The position numbers were made by a program, and so were the translations under genes. Source: Blattabacterium sp. (Cryptocercus punctulatus) str. Cpu (GTDB taxonomy: Bacteria; Bacteroidota; Bacteroidia; Flavobacteriales; Blattabacteriaceae). From it: a stretch of DNA of 64,000 bases. Shown piece by piece: positions 1 through 9,237 of this stretch. Under the pieces are notes generated by a model that worked only from the letters and a program-made list of their open reading frames with translations, did no database searches and was not told the DNA's origin. Within the stretch, counting starts at the first letter, position 1. Every line of letters begins with the position of its first letter. Location of the stretch: contig NC_016621.1 of assembly GCF_000236405.1 (NCBI RefSeq), positions 533,001 to 597,000 on the forward strand, written 5' to 3'.

Positions 1-509
1 GAAATTTTTTGAGATAAAAAATCTTCAATAATTTTTTTTACAAAAAAATATATATCAAGAAAAATTAATTTTAAAAATTTTTTTTTTATATTCATATAAA
101 GTATATTTTTTTGATAAAAAAAAAAATTAAAACCTTTCTTTCCAATAGAAAAAAAAATATCTTCATTTTTTACTGAATTATCTTTTTTTTGAATTATTTT
201 ATTAATTTTATCAAAAATTAAGGAATTAAATGACCCACATAATCCACGATTAGAAGTAATTACGATAAATAATTTTTTTTTAGATGAAAAAAAATAATTA
301 TTTTTTTTTAAAATTTTTGTATTTTCATGGAATGAATATAAAATATTTTGAAATAATTGTTCTATATATTTTGAATATTTTTTGAAATGAATAAGAGATT
401 CTTTAGATTTTCGTAATTTTACGATAGAAATCATTTTCATAGCTTCTGTAGTTTTTATAATAGAAGCTATAGATAAAATTCTATTTTTTATTTCTTTTGG
501 ATTAGACAT
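1..509 (-). CDS. atpG: ATP synthase F1 gamma subunit, partial (runs off left edge)
   Basis: Gamma subunit, the rotating central stalk of F1-ATPase that couples proton flow to catalysis. About 169 codons from the start are visible; the rest lies beyond position 1. The translation begins MSNPKEIKNRILSIASI, followed by EAMKMISIVKLRK, the family's N-terminal helix, and later carries SNRGLCGSFNS, a gamma-subunit hallmark, near residues 80-90. The ATG (507-509) sits 2 bp after the atpA stop, so it is the last visible gene of the atpBEFHAG operon. Nothing looks broken in the visible part. Confidence 0.95.
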   Translation of the reverse strand, partial: MSNPKEIKNRILSIASIIKTTEAMKMISIVKLRKSKESLIHFKKYSKYIEQLFQNILYSFHENTKILKKNNYFFSSKKKLFIVITSNRGLCGSFNSLIFDKINKIIQKKDNSVKNEDIFFSIGKKGFNFFFYQKNILYMNIKKKFLKLIFLDIYFFVKKIIEDFLSQKI

Positions 510-511
510 AA

Positions 512-2095
512 TTAAGAAGATAGATATTTTTCACTTAATTCCAGTGCTACATTTTCTAATATAGATGCTGATGTTTCATCAAATAAACCATTTTTTAAAG
601 AATCTAATAAATTTTTGTGTTTCTCATTTAAATAAAAAAGATATTCTTTTTCAAAAGATGAAATTTTTTCAATAGGAATATTTTTTAAAAAATTTTTAGT
701 TCCAGCATAAATAATAGCAATTTGATCGGAAATATTATATGGATTATGAGGTGCCTGTTTTAATATTTCTATATTTCTTTTTCCTTTTTGTATAATATTC
801 ATAGTTGTAGGATCTAACTCAGATCCAAACTGAGAAAAAGATTCTAATTCTCGAAATTGAGCTTGATCTATTTTGAGGGTTCCAGATATTTTTCTCATAG
901 ATTTAATTTGAGCAGATCCTCCTACTCGGGAAACGGAAATACTTTCATTAATAGCTGGACGGACTCCAGAATGAAATAGATTTTTTTCTAAAAAAATCTG
1001 TCCATCTGTTATAGAAATAACATTGGTTGGAATATATGAAGATACATCTCCAGATTGAGTTTCAATAATAGGAAGGGCAGTTAAAGATCCTCCCCCCTTT
1101 ACATATTTTTTAATGGATTCTGGAATATCATTCATTTGTTTAGCAATTTTTTGATCTTGTATAATTTTAGCAGAACGTTCTAATAAACGAGAATGTAAAT
1201 AAAAAACATCTCCTGGATATGCTTCTCTACCAGGAGAACGTCGCAATAATAAAGATATTTCTCTATAAGAAACAGCTTGTTTGGATAAATCATCATAAAC
1301 TACTAAAGAAGAATGACCTGTATCACGAAAATATTCTCCAATAGAAGTTCCAGAAAAAGGGGCAAAAACTTGTATGGATGCAGGATCTGATGCTTTAGCT
1401 GCTATTATAACAGTATAATTCATAGCACCTTTTTTTTCTAGAATTTTTGCTATTCTAGCTATTGTAGATCCTTTTTGGCATATAGCTACATAAATACAAT
1501 AAACTGGTTTATCCGTTTCAAAAAATTCTTTTTGATTAATAATAGTATCAATAGCAATAGTTGTTTTTCCAGTTTGTCTATCTCCAATAATCAATTCTCT
1601 TTGTCCTCTTCCTATAGGTATCATACTATCTATAAATTTTATTCCGGTTTGAAGAGGTTCTTTTACAGGTTCTCTATAAATAACACCTGGTGCTTTTCTT
1701 TCTAATGGCATTTCAAATAGTGGTCCTATTATTTCCCCTTTTCCATCTATAGGATTTCCTAGTATATCTATTACACGTCCTAGCATCCCTTTTCCAACTT
1801 TTATAGAACAAGTTTTCCCTGTACGTTTAATCATATCCCCCTCTTTTATATCTTTTGAATGATTAAGCAATACTATGCTCACATAGTCTTCTTCTAAATT
1901 CAATACAATTCCTTTTATTCCAGTATGGAATTCTACTAATTCTCCACAAAATGCCGAATTTAGACCAAAAGCTCGAGCGATTCCATCACCTATTTGAACT
2001 ACAATTCCATATTCAGATAATTTTGATTCATATTGAAAATCAGATAATTGTTTTTTAAGAATGGATGATATTTCAGAATATTTTAAATCGTACAT
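512..2095 (-). CDS. atpA: ATP synthase F1 alpha subunit
   Basis: Alpha subunit of the F1 head, which binds nucleotide non-catalytically and completes the beta-subunit sites. It has 527 residues, close to the usual length. Visible motifs are the P-loop GDRQTGKTT (about residues 168-176), the N-terminal beta-barrel with [13 protein letters not shown], and [10 protein letters not shown], which carries the arginine that reaches into the catalytic site. It sits between atpH (13 bp gap) and atpG (2 bp gap). The beta and epsilon genes (atpD, atpC) are not in the window; in Bacteroidota they commonly lie elsewhere. Confidence 0.98.
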   Translation of the reverse strand: MYDLKYSEISSILKKQLSDFQYESKLSEYGIVVQIGDGIARAFGLNSAFCGELVEFHTGIKGIVLNLEEDYVSIVLLNHSKDIKEGDMIKRTGKTCSIKVGKGMLGRVIDILGNPIDGKGEIIGPLFEMPLERKAPGVIYREPVKEPLQTGIKFIDSMIPIGRGQRELIIGDRQTGKTTIAIDTIINQKEFFETDKPVYCIYVAICQKGSTIARIAKILEKKGAMNYTVIIAAKASDPASIQVFAPFSGTSIGEYFRDTGHSSLVVYDDLSKQAVSYREISLLLRRSPGREAYPGDVFYLHSRLLERSAKIIQDQKIAKQMNDIPESIKKYVKGGGSLTALPIIETQSGDVSSYIPTNVISITDGQIFLEKNLFHSGVRPAINESISVSRVGGSAQIKSMRKISGTLKIDQAQFRELESFSQFGSELDPTTMNIIQKGKRNIEILKQAPHNPYNISDQIAIIYAGTKNFLKNIPIEKISSFEKEYLFYLNEKHKNLLDSLKNGLFDETSASILENVALELSEKYLSS

Positions 2096-2108
2096 AAAAA
2101 TAAATACT

Positions 2109-2660
2109 TTATATTGAATCTTTGAATATATTTTTAATACTTAATAATTGATTCTTCACACTTAAATCCCATTCTTTATATCCTATTTGAAATAAAAATC
2201 CCCCAATAAGAGATTTATCAATTTTATTAATAATGTGATATTTTTTATTTTTTAATTTTTCTGAAGAAATAATTTTATGTATTATCATTTTTTGAATATC
2301 TATACTTAAAGGAAAAAAAGAAGTAATAATACATTTTAATAATCCTTTTTTTTCTTTATATATTTTTTGATATTCTAAAAAAATTTTTTTTATAAGATAT
2401 TCTCTATTACGTATAATTAAAATTTTTATAAAATGAAAAATAAAAATATCGAAAGAATAGAAAATTTTCTCTAAAATTTGTATTTTTTTTTCTGAATTTA
2501 ATAAAAAAGAATGAAAAAACTTATTTAACTCTACATTTTTAGATAATAAGAAAGATATTTTTTTTATTTTTTGATAAATAGAATCCATGTTATGGGTTTT
2601 CATAGAACTTTCAAAAAGTACCATAGCATAATGTTTAGTTATTCTTATTTTCGAAAACAT
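2109..2660 (-). CDS. atpH: ATP synthase F1 delta subunit
   Basis: Delta subunit (OSCP type), linking the peripheral stalk to the F1 head. It has 183 residues, normal for the family. The call rests on the N-terminal helical pattern [14 protein letters not shown], which corresponds to the RYAxALFE segment of delta subunits, on the C-terminal [22 protein letters not shown] segment (the usual GGFxIxxGDxxxDxSV), and on its position between atpF and atpA. The sequence is rich in lysine, isoleucine and phenylalanine and diverged, as expected for an endosymbiont; position and C-terminal motif make the call firm. Confidence 0.93.
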   Translation of the reverse strand: MFSKIRITKHYAMVLFESSMKTHNMDSIYQKIKKISFLLSKNVELNKFFHSFLLNSEKKIQILEKIFYSFDIFIFHFIKILIIRNREYLIKKIFLEYQKIYKEKKGLLKCIITSFFPLSIDIQKMIIHKIISSEKLKNKKYHIINKIDKSLIGGFLFQIGYKEWDLSVKNQLLSIKNIFKDSI

Positions 2661-2673
2661 TTTAAAATGTTTA

Positions 2674-3171
2674 TTAGTTTAATTTATTTAGCCATTCTTT
2701 TATAAATTTCTCTTGTTTTTCCATTTTTTGATTTTGATCCAATTCTTTTTTTAATATTTTTTCAGCAATTTTTATGGAAATATTTCCTATTTGATTTTTC
2801 AAATCATGAATAGCAGCTTTTTTTTCTATGTGTATAATTTTTTTTGTTTCTGTTAATATTTTTTTTTTCTCTAAAAAACCTTCTTCTATTGCTTTATATT
2901 TAATATTTTCTTTCATTTGAATAGCTTCTTTCAAAATCATATCTCTTTTTATACGAGTTTCTTTTAAAATTTTATTTTTTTTATTTTCTATAAAATCCAA
3001 TTCTTTTTGAATTTGATTAGCTTTTTCTATAGAAATTCGAATTTTTTCTTCTCTTTGATCAATAAATTTTATTATTGGTTTCCAAGCATATTTAGAAAGA
3101 AACAATATCAATATTACAAATATTATTGTTTGCCAAACAATTAATCCAATAGAAGGAGTTATCAAATCCAT
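2674..3171 (-). CDS. atpF: ATP synthase F0 b subunit
   Basis: Subunit b, the peripheral stalk holding F1 against the membrane. It has 165 residues: one membrane segment (about residues 5-25, GLIVWQTIIFVILILFLSKY), then a long charged coiled coil. KYAWKPIIKFIDQREEKI after the membrane helix is the typical transition. The gene lies 9 bp from atpE and 13 bp from atpH, inside the ATP synthase operon. Confidence 0.95.
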   Translation of the reverse strand: MDLITPSIGLIVWQTIIFVILILFLSKYAWKPIIKFIDQREEKIRISIEKANQIQKELDFIENKKNKILKETRIKRDMILKEAIQMKENIKYKAIEEGFLEKKKILTETKKIIHIEKKAAIHDLKNQIGNISIKIAEKILKKELDQNQKMEKQEKFIKEWLNKLN

Positions 3172-3180
3172 TATAAAAAT

Positions 3181-3408
3181 CTATTTAAACACAGCTAATA
3201 AAGCAGTTACTATTCCAAAAAGGGCAGCACCTTCAATAAGAGCTGAAGCAATAATCATTGCATTTTGTATTTTTTCTGAAGCTTCAGGTTGTCTAGCAAT
3301 AGAATCCATAGCTGAACTTCCAATTTTACCAATTCCTAAACTAGCTCCTATCACTGCAATTCCAGCTCCTAAAGCAGCTAAACCGGAATATGTTAAATCT
3401 ATATCCAT
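3181..3408 (-). CDS. atpE: ATP synthase F0 c subunit (proteolipid)
   Basis: Subunit c, the proton-carrying rotor ring. It has 75 residues in two membrane helices. The first holds the glycine/alanine-rich pattern ALGAGIAVIGASLGIG; the polar loop contains ARQPE; the second holds ASALIEGAALFGIV, whose glutamate is the ion-binding carboxylate. No sodium-binding signature is evident, so proton coupling is likely. It is the most conserved protein of this operon and shows no damage. Confidence 0.97.
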   Translation of the reverse strand: MDIDLTYSGLAALGAGIAVIGASLGIGKIGSSAMDSIARQPEASEKIQNAMIIASALIEGAALFGIVTALLAVFK

Positions 3409-3417
3409 AATATAATG

Positions 3418-4458
3418 TTATTTCATTTTACATTTATAATTCTTTACGGTTGTTCCTATGAGCAAAGCAGATAAAGTTGTAAAAATAAAAGCTTGCAAAA
3501 AAGCAACCATAATTTCTAACAGGGAGATAAAAAAACCAAAAATAATGGAAAAACTAGTAATTAAAAAACTTTTAAAAATAAAAATAAGACAAATAAAACT
3601 TAAAATGACAATATGTCCAGCAGTAATATTAGCAAATAAACGAATACATAAAGTTAATGGACGAATTAAAATCCCTACCAATTCTATTGGAGCTAATAAT
3701 AATTTTATTCCTATTGGAACATTGGGCATCCATAAAATATGTTTCCAATAACTTTTATTAGCCCTCATATAGGTTATTATAAAAGTAATTATAGATAAAA
3801 ATAACGTAATACTTATATTTCCGGTAACATTTGGAAATCCTGGTAGCATTCCTATTAAATTGTTAATCAATATAAAAAAAAATATAGTTAATAAAAAAGG
3901 AAAATAAATTTTATATTTTTTTTCCCCAATATTTGGGATAACAATCTCATCACGAATAAATAGTATTAAAAATTCCAAAAAAATTCCTAAACTCCATTTT
4001 ATTTGATAATTTTCGTAATTTTTCCTCATTTTTATAAAAATGAAACATAATAAAATAAAGGAAATAAAAATAGATACTACATTTTTTGTAATAGAAAAAT
4101 CTAATGGTTTATCATTTTTTGGATAACCTTTTGAATCCATATATAAATTTCCAATAGAATCGGTTTTATATATTTTTTCTTTAAACATTTTATAATTTCC
4201 ATATTTTCCTTTTACTACTTTTCCATGAGAAAATTGAGAAGAAAAAAAAAATTCTAATCCATTATTCCATAAAAATATAGGTAAAGAAAAATTTTTATCC
4301 CCAATAATATTCCATTCATGGGAATCACTGATATGTTCAATAATTGTCTTAGCTACATCAATATTTTTTTTTTCTTTTGCGAAAATATTCACATGAATAA
4401 AACCAAAAAAATAAGGAATAATAAATAATATATTACTAATTTGTTTAACCCCATTCAT
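3418..4458 (-). CDS. atpB: ATP synthase F0 a subunit
   Basis: Subunit a, which forms the proton half-channels against the c-ring. It has 346 residues, longer than the enterobacterial form because it carries the extended N-terminal region usual in Bacteroidota: an apparent signal sequence (residues 1-28) followed by about 100 exported residues. The C-terminal half has five or so membrane helices and the essential arginine in LCIRLFANITAGH. First gene of the operon; its start lies 10 bp after a perfect hairpin (4469-4522). Confidence 0.95.
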   Translation of the reverse strand: MNGVKQISNILFIIPYFFGFIHVNIFAKEKKNIDVAKTIIEHISDSHEWNIIGDKNFSLPIFLWNNGLEFFFSSQFSHGKVVKGKYGNYKMFKEKIYKTDSIGNLYMDSKGYPKNDKPLDFSITKNVVSIFISFILLCFIFIKMRKNYENYQIKWSLGIFLEFLILFIRDEIVIPNIGEKKYKIYFPFLLTIFFFILINNLIGMLPGFPNVTGNISITLFLSIITFIITYMRANKSYWKHILWMPNVPIGIKLLLAPIELVGILIRPLTLCIRLFANITAGHIVILSFICLIFIFKSFLITSFSIIFGFFISLLEIMVAFLQAFIFTTLSALLIGTTVKNYKCKMK

Positions 4459-4468
4459 TCAATAGACG

Positions 4469-4522
4469 AATAGAAAACAAATTTAGTTTTTTTATTAAAA
4501 AAAACTAAATTTGTTTTCTATT
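4469..4522 (-). terminator. perfect 25-bp hairpin between cysS and atpB
   Basis: Two exactly complementary 25-nt arms (4469-4493 and 4498-4522) are separated by a 4-nt loop. On the transcribed strand the hairpin follows the cysS stop by 46 bp and ends 10 bp before the atpB ATG. It could terminate cysS transcription, although no separate U-tract follows, or it could form the 5' leader of the ATP synthase mRNA. The structure is certain from the sequence; the role is inference. Confidence 0.55.
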
Positions 4523-4568
4523 AAATTATGAATTAAAATCAATTTAAAAAATGAAAATATAGATTAAA

Positions 4569-6059
4569 TTAAAAAATTTTATCATCATGTAATAAAATTC
4601 CTATATCATATAATTCATTTCGAATTTTATCTGAAAGAATCCAATTTTTCTTTTTTCTTTCTTCTGTTCTAATTTTTATTAATTTTTCAGTAATTATTTT
4701 TAATTTTTTAGAAGATTTTTCCAAAAAATTTTTTTCAATAATTTGAATACCAAGAATATCAAAAATAAAATAATTCATATATTTTTTCAATAAATGAATA
4801 GTTTCTATATCATTATCATTGATAAAAGCAGAATTAATGATATGAGATACTTTAAATAAATAAGAAATTAACAATGGAGTATTAAAATCATCATTTATTG
4901 CTTCATAACAGTTTCTTATCCATTGAGAAACATCAAATATAAAACTATTCGTTTTTTTTTTTTTAGAAGAAAAAAAATTTAATTTTTGGATCCCATTCAT
5001 TAACCTATAATATCCTTTTTCTGCATCTATAAGTCCTTTGTTAGAAAAATTTAAAATACTACGATAATGAGATTGTAAAATAAAAAATCGAATAATGGTT
5101 GGATGAAAAGTTTTTTTACGACATTTGGAAATCAAATCTTTTAATTCTAAGTAATGGCCAGTTGATTTACTCATTTTTTTATCATTTAATGTTAACATAT
5201 TTGTATGCATCCAATAATTTGCAAGTTTATTATTATAAACACCTATCGCCTGTGCTAATTCACATTCATGATGTGGAAATTTTAGATCAATCCCTCCACC
5301 ATGAATATCAAAAATTTCTCCTAAATATTTTGTACTCATAGTAGTACATTCTATATGCCAACCTGGAAATCCTTTACCCCATGGAGAATTCCAATTCATA
5401 ATATGATTTTTTTTTGCTTTCTTCCAAAGAGAAAAATCTTGAAAACAATGTTTTTCTTTTAAAAATTTTTTTTGTTTACTAAATAGTTTATCTATTCTAT
5501 TATGACTTAATATTCCATAAGAATAAGATTTTCTATACTTTTTCATATCAAAATAAATAGATCCATTTTTTTCATACGCTAATTTTTTTTGAATCAATTT
5601 TTGAATTATATCAATTTGTTCTATAATATGACCAGTTGCAGTAGGTTCAATACTTGGAGGTAAAGTATTGAAAAGATTTAAGGTAGAATGAAAAGAAATA
5701 GTATATTTTTGGACAATTTCCATAGGTTCAAGGCCTTCTATACGAGATTTTTTTAAAATTTTATCCTCTCCGTTATATTTTTCCTTTTCTAAATGTCCTA
5801 CATCTTCTAAATGTCCTACATCCGTGATATTTCTTACATAACGAACTTTATAGCCTAAATGTTTTAAATAACGAAAAATTAAATCAAATACAATAAAAGT
5901 CCGACAATTTCCTAAATGTAGATGATTATAAACTGTAGGACCACAAACATAAATTCCCACATATTCTTTATGAATAGGTTGAAATAATTCTTTTTTTCTA
6001 GTTAAAGAATTATATATTCGTATATGATTTCGTATATTTTTTTTTTCTTCTATTTTCAT
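4569..6059 (-). CDS. cysS: cysteinyl-tRNA synthetase
   Basis: Class I aminoacyl-tRNA synthetase charging tRNA-Cys. It has 496 residues. The N-terminal CGPTVYNHLHLGN holds both the first zinc cysteine and the HIGH-like motif; IECTTMS and FPHHECELA supply the remaining zinc ligands; KKMSKS is the KMSKS loop. The C-terminal helical domain is slightly short. A 6-residue tandem duplication (DVGHLE twice, encoded by 5788-5823) sits after the Rossmann segment NITDVGHLE. It lies 17 bp from the folE stop, probably co-transcribed with it. Confidence 0.97.
   Translation of the reverse strand: MKIEEKKNIRNHIRIYNSLTRKKELFQPIHKEYVGIYVCGPTVYNHLHLGNCRTFIVFDLIFRYLKHLGYKVRYVRNITDVGHLEDVGHLEKEKYNGEDKILKKSRIEGLEPMEIVQKYTISFHSTLNLFNTLPPSIEPTATGHIIEQIDIIQKLIQKKLAYEKNGSIYFDMKKYRKSYSYGILSHNRIDKLFSKQKKFLKEKHCFQDFSLWKKAKKNHIMNWNSPWGKGFPGWHIECTTMSTKYLGEIFDIHGGGIDLKFPHHECELAQAIGVYNNKLANYWMHTNMLTLNDKKMSKSTGHYLELKDLISKCRKKTFHPTIIRFFILQSHYRSILNFSNKGLIDAEKGYYRLMNGIQKLNFFSSKKKKTNSFIFDVSQWIRNCYEAINDDFNTPLLISYLFKVSHIINSAFINDNDIETIHLLKKYMNYFIFDILGIQIIEKNFLEKSSKKLKIITEKLIKIRTEERKKKNWILSDKIRNELYDIGILLHDDKIF
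5788..5823. repeat. 18-bp tandem duplication inside cysS
   Basis: Two adjacent 18-bp units (5788-5805 and 5806-5823) are identical at 17 of 18 positions and encode DVGHLE twice in frame. In relatives, as I recall the family, a single copy is followed directly by about ten residues ending in GEDKI, so this looks like a clean insertion of one unit. Confidence 0.8.
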
Positions 6060-6076
6060 ATATTTTTATATTCCTT

Positions 6077-6756
6077 CTATGGAATTCCAATGTAATGGAA
6101 AAATTCTTTTCGAATTTCCGGGTTTTTTTTAAATATTCCTAATAATTTAGTAGTAATAGTTTTGGTATTGATATCTTGAATTCCACGAGAATTTACGCAT
6201 AAATGTTTTGCTTCTATAATACAAGCAACATTTTTTGTATTTAAGATTTTTTGTAAAGATTTTACGATTTGTATAGTTAAACGTTCTTGAACTTGTGGTC
6301 TTTTTGAATAATAATTCACTATTCTATTAATTTTAGAAAGACCTATCACTTTCCCATTAGAAATATAACCAACGTGAGCTTTTCCAACAATAGGTAAAAA
6401 ATGATGCTCGCATATAGAATATATTGTAATATTTTTTTCTATTAACATTTGGTTATACCTGTATTTATTTTCAAATGTAGATACTTTAGGAAAAGTCTTG
6501 GGATTAAGACCACTAAATATTTCTGTTATAAACATTTTTGCTACTCTTTTAGGGGTACTACGTAAACTATCATCATTCATATTCAATCCTAATATTTCCA
6601 TAATATGGAAAAAATATTTTTCTATTTTAGAAATTTTTTCTTCGTCACTAATAAAAAAGGCATCATTACGTAATGGGGTTTCATGATCTTCTAATAAAGA
6701 AGAAATAGTTTTCTTTATTTTTTTTTAAAAAATTTTTGATGTTTCTCTTCCATCAT
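6077..6756 (-). CDS. folE: GTP cyclohydrolase I with apparent 5' poly(A) frameshift
   Basis: Converts GTP to dihydroneopterin triphosphate, the first step of folate/pterin synthesis. The zinc site is visible (CEHHFLP and LCVNSRGI). The uninterrupted ATG-started frame begins only at 6601 (174 residues), but the same frame stays open upstream to 6724 and encodes clear family sequence (LLEDHETPLRNDAF, then SDEEKI) without any ATG. The natural start is the ATG at 6754-6756, which runs MMEEKHQKFF into a run of nine A (6726-6718 on the coding strand) and then meets a stop; a tenth A would join the two frames perfectly. Either RNA polymerase slippage restores the protein, a shorter product is made, or the run length is a sequencing error. 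Confidence 0.88.
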
Positions 6757-6856
6757 TAATTAACTTAATTAATCCATGATAAACAAAGGTACAAAAAGGA
6801 ATATGTCTTTTTTTTTAAAAAATAATTATTCTAATTTTTATATTTTTCATATTTAT

Positions 6857-7657
6857 TCAATTTTTTTTAAAATTAAAAGGTATCCTACAAATAGGAATAG
6901 GAATTACTTTATGCATGTTTTTTTGATGTAAAGTTTGATATTTTTTAAGGATATTTTTTTCACTTTCCTTAAAAATATCATAATTGAAAAAATTTTTTTT
7001 TTCTTCTGTAATTTTCATTGCCCATTCCAATTCTTCATAAGTGGCTTTTAGTTGATCTTCATCAGATCTTTGATCTTCCCATAATCCATCCGTAGGTTTT
7101 GCTTTTTGTATACAATTAATAATTTTTAATTTTTTAGCTAAAAAACGTATTTCACTTTTTGTTAAATCTGCTATAGGATGGAGATCCACTCCACCATCTC
7201 CATATTTTGTAAAAAATCCAACTCCGAAATCTTCTATTTTATTTCCAGTTCCAACTACTAAATAATTATTTATATTAGCATAATAGTATAAAGTTATCAT
7301 ACGAATACGAGATTTTATATTTGCTAAAGCAAGCAAATTTTTTTTTTTAAAAGGATCGTTTACTGTATGAATAAAAGATAAATATAAAGAAGATAAATCT
7401 TTTTTTATATGATGGACATTTAAAAATTTAGATTTTAAAAAATTTGCATGTTTTTGAGATAATAAATTTTTATTTTTATCTAGTATTGGCATTTCTAATA
7501 TTAAAGTTGGATACTTAGTCATAGCAACTAAAATGGATGTTACAGATGAATCTATCCCCCCGGATATACCAATAATAAATCCATTGGATTTAGATTTTTT
7601 TATATATTTTATAAGCCAATATATAATATATTCAATTATTTTTTTTGCATTTATCAT
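6857..7657 (-). CDS. nadE: ammonia-dependent NAD synthetase
   Basis: Amidates nicotinate adenine dinucleotide to NAD, the last step of NAD synthesis. It has 266 residues, matching the short ammonia-dependent form; there is no glutaminase domain. The PP-loop ATP-binding motif SGGIDSS lies near residues 34-40, and GTGNKIEDFGVGFFTKYGDG and KPTDGLWEDQ are typical of the family. It is divergently arranged with tsaB (43 bp between start codons). Upstream on this strand there is no further gene, so it probably has its own promoter. Confidence 0.95.
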   Translation of the reverse strand: MINAKKIIEYIIYWLIKYIKKSKSNGFIIGISGGIDSSVTSILVAMTKYPTLILEMPILDKNKNLLSQKHANFLKSKFLNVHHIKKDLSSLYLSFIHTVNDPFKKKNLLALANIKSRIRMITLYYYANINNYLVVGTGNKIEDFGVGFFTKYGDGGVDLHPIADLTKSEIRFLAKKLKIINCIQKAKPTDGLWEDQRSDEDQLKATYEELEWAMKITEEKKNFFNYDIFKESEKNILKKYQTLHQKNMHKVIPIPICRIPFNFKKN

Positions 7658-7700
7658 TTTAAATGATTTTTATATTTTTCATAAAAAAAATTTTAAAAAA

Positions 7701-8345
7701 ATGTCCTTAATTCTTAATTTAGAAACTTCTACAAAAAATTGTTCGGTAAGTATTTCCAAAAATGGAATATGTATTACATCTATAGAAGAATGTTCGGAAA
7801 AATATCTTCATTCAGAAAAATTACATACATTTATACAATATGCTATAAAAATTTCTAAAATTGATATAAATGATTTAAAATCAATTTGTGTTAGTAAAGG
7901 TCCTGGTTCTTATACTTCACTAAGAATAGGAATATCTGCCGCTAAAGGTTTGTGTTTTTCATTAGGGATTCCTTTATTATCATTAGATTCATTAACAATT
8001 ATGAGTCAAAAAATAGATATTAAAGATGGATTTTTATTACCTATGATACATGCAAAATCCGATTTTTTTTATACTTCCTTATTTAATAAATCTAAAAATC
8101 GGATAGCACCTATCTCTATAAAAAATATCAATGATCAATATTTCAGATTTATCACAAAAAATCAAAAAGTATATTTTTTTGGTAATGTAAATTTTCAAGA
8201 AAAAGAAAAAAGTTTATTGACAGATTATTTTCATTTTTTTTCTCATATTTATCCCTCTGCCATAGATATGTCTTTTCTTTCTTATGTAAAATTTTGTAAT
8301 AAAAAGTTCAATAAAATTGAAAATTTTATTCCATTTTATTTATAA
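7701..8345 (+). CDS. tsaB: tRNA t6A synthesis protein TsaB (YeaZ family)
   Basis: Non-catalytic partner of TsaD in making N6-threonylcarbamoyladenosine at position 37 of ANN-decoding tRNAs. The start at 7701 gives 214 residues beginning MSLILNLETSTKNCSVSIS, the usual opening of the family; an upstream in-frame ATG at 7533 would add 56 residues that overlap nadE on the other strand and have no family resemblance. SKGPGSYTSLRIGISAAKG is the ASKHA-fold signature. Its partner TsaD is encoded at 56437-57471. Confidence 0.93.
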   Translation: MSLILNLETSTKNCSVSISKNGICITSIEECSEKYLHSEKLHTFIQYAIKISKIDINDLKSICVSKGPGSYTSLRIGISAAKGLCFSLGIPLLSLDSLTIMSQKIDIKDGFLLPMIHAKSDFFYTSLFNKSKNRIAPISIKNINDQYFRFITKNQKVYFFGNVNFQEKEKSLLTDYFHFFSHIYPSAIDMSFLSYVKFCNKKFNKIENFIPFYL

Positions 8346-8404
8346 TAAATAAAATCTATTTTTTTTCTATTTATATATTATTAAGTAAAAATATATATTT
8401 TTTT

Positions 8405-9232
8405 GAATAGGATTATTAAAATTGGAACAAAACATAGTCCAATATAAGTTTATTAAGCTAGAAAAATCAAAATTTTTATTCAAAAAAAGGTTATTATTAT
8501 CGTTTATTTTTTTATAAAATATGAAGGATATTTAATTCAAAATATTCCTATTCATAAATTAAAAAAATCAGGTATTTTTACTAAAAAAAATTATTCAGGT
8601 TATGCTTTCAAGAGTAATTGATTTAGTTCTTTCAGTTTATTTAAAATAGATTAGTTTTTCTTATTTATTAAAATAAATAGTAGTATATTACAAAAAAATT
8701 CAATAATTTTTTTTTTTAAGATTCAAATATACATGCTATTACAGATACTGTAAGTCTTAAAAGAGATTTTTTATAAAAATTTTTATCCACATCATAATTT
8801 TGTAAATTATAAATATAAATACAAAATTAAAAAAACTCCGTTAAAATTATTGTAAAAAAAGCTATTTTAAAAAAATAGGATTGGAACGTTGAGGTATATT
8901 ACATAATTTATAGAAATTAAATTTTCAAATATTAAATTGAATGATAAATTAACGAAATTATATTATTTAAAAAAATGTAAAATATTAATTTTGAGTATTT
9001 TATAATATATATATATGTAAATCATAATAGGGGATCATGTAATTATTTATTAAAAATAAAATTACTTATTTTACAGGAATATTGTTCAATATAAATAGTA
9101 TGAATCAAATACAAAAACAAAAATAGGATATCATAATAATTTTATCGTAATAGAATGTTCGTAAGAAAATATTAGAATAAGGTTAGATGGAAATTTTATT
9201 GAAAAAAATCAAGGGAAAAAATATTTCATAAT
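8405..9232 (+). pseudogene. hemC: decayed porphobilinogen deaminase (hemC)
   Basis: This gap holds no open frame, but read across frames it carries the landmarks of hydroxymethylbilane synthase in the right order and at about the right distances: IIKIGTKHSP (near 8412), YEGYLIQNIPIHKL then KSGIFTK (8520-8585), TVSLKR (near 8750), PHHNFVN (near 8787), KIGLER (near 8873), CSI with IKYKNKNRI (9076-9125) and LDGNFIEKNQGKK (near 9184). Many stop codons and several frame changes interrupt it. No start remains. It sits between tsaB and trkH on the same strand. The identification is from motif order and spacing, not from an alignment. Confidence 0.85.
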
Positions 9233-9237
9233 AAATT

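Noticed and set aside
3458-3751. 97-codon plus-strand open frame inside atpB
   Set aside because: It is antisense to the well-conserved atpB gene and encodes low-complexity lysine/isoleucine sequence; such shadows are common in this AT-rich DNA.
7533-7700. 56-residue N-terminal extension of tsaB
   Set aside because: It overlaps nadE on the other strand, has no family resemblance, and the ATG at 7701 gives the canonical TsaB start.
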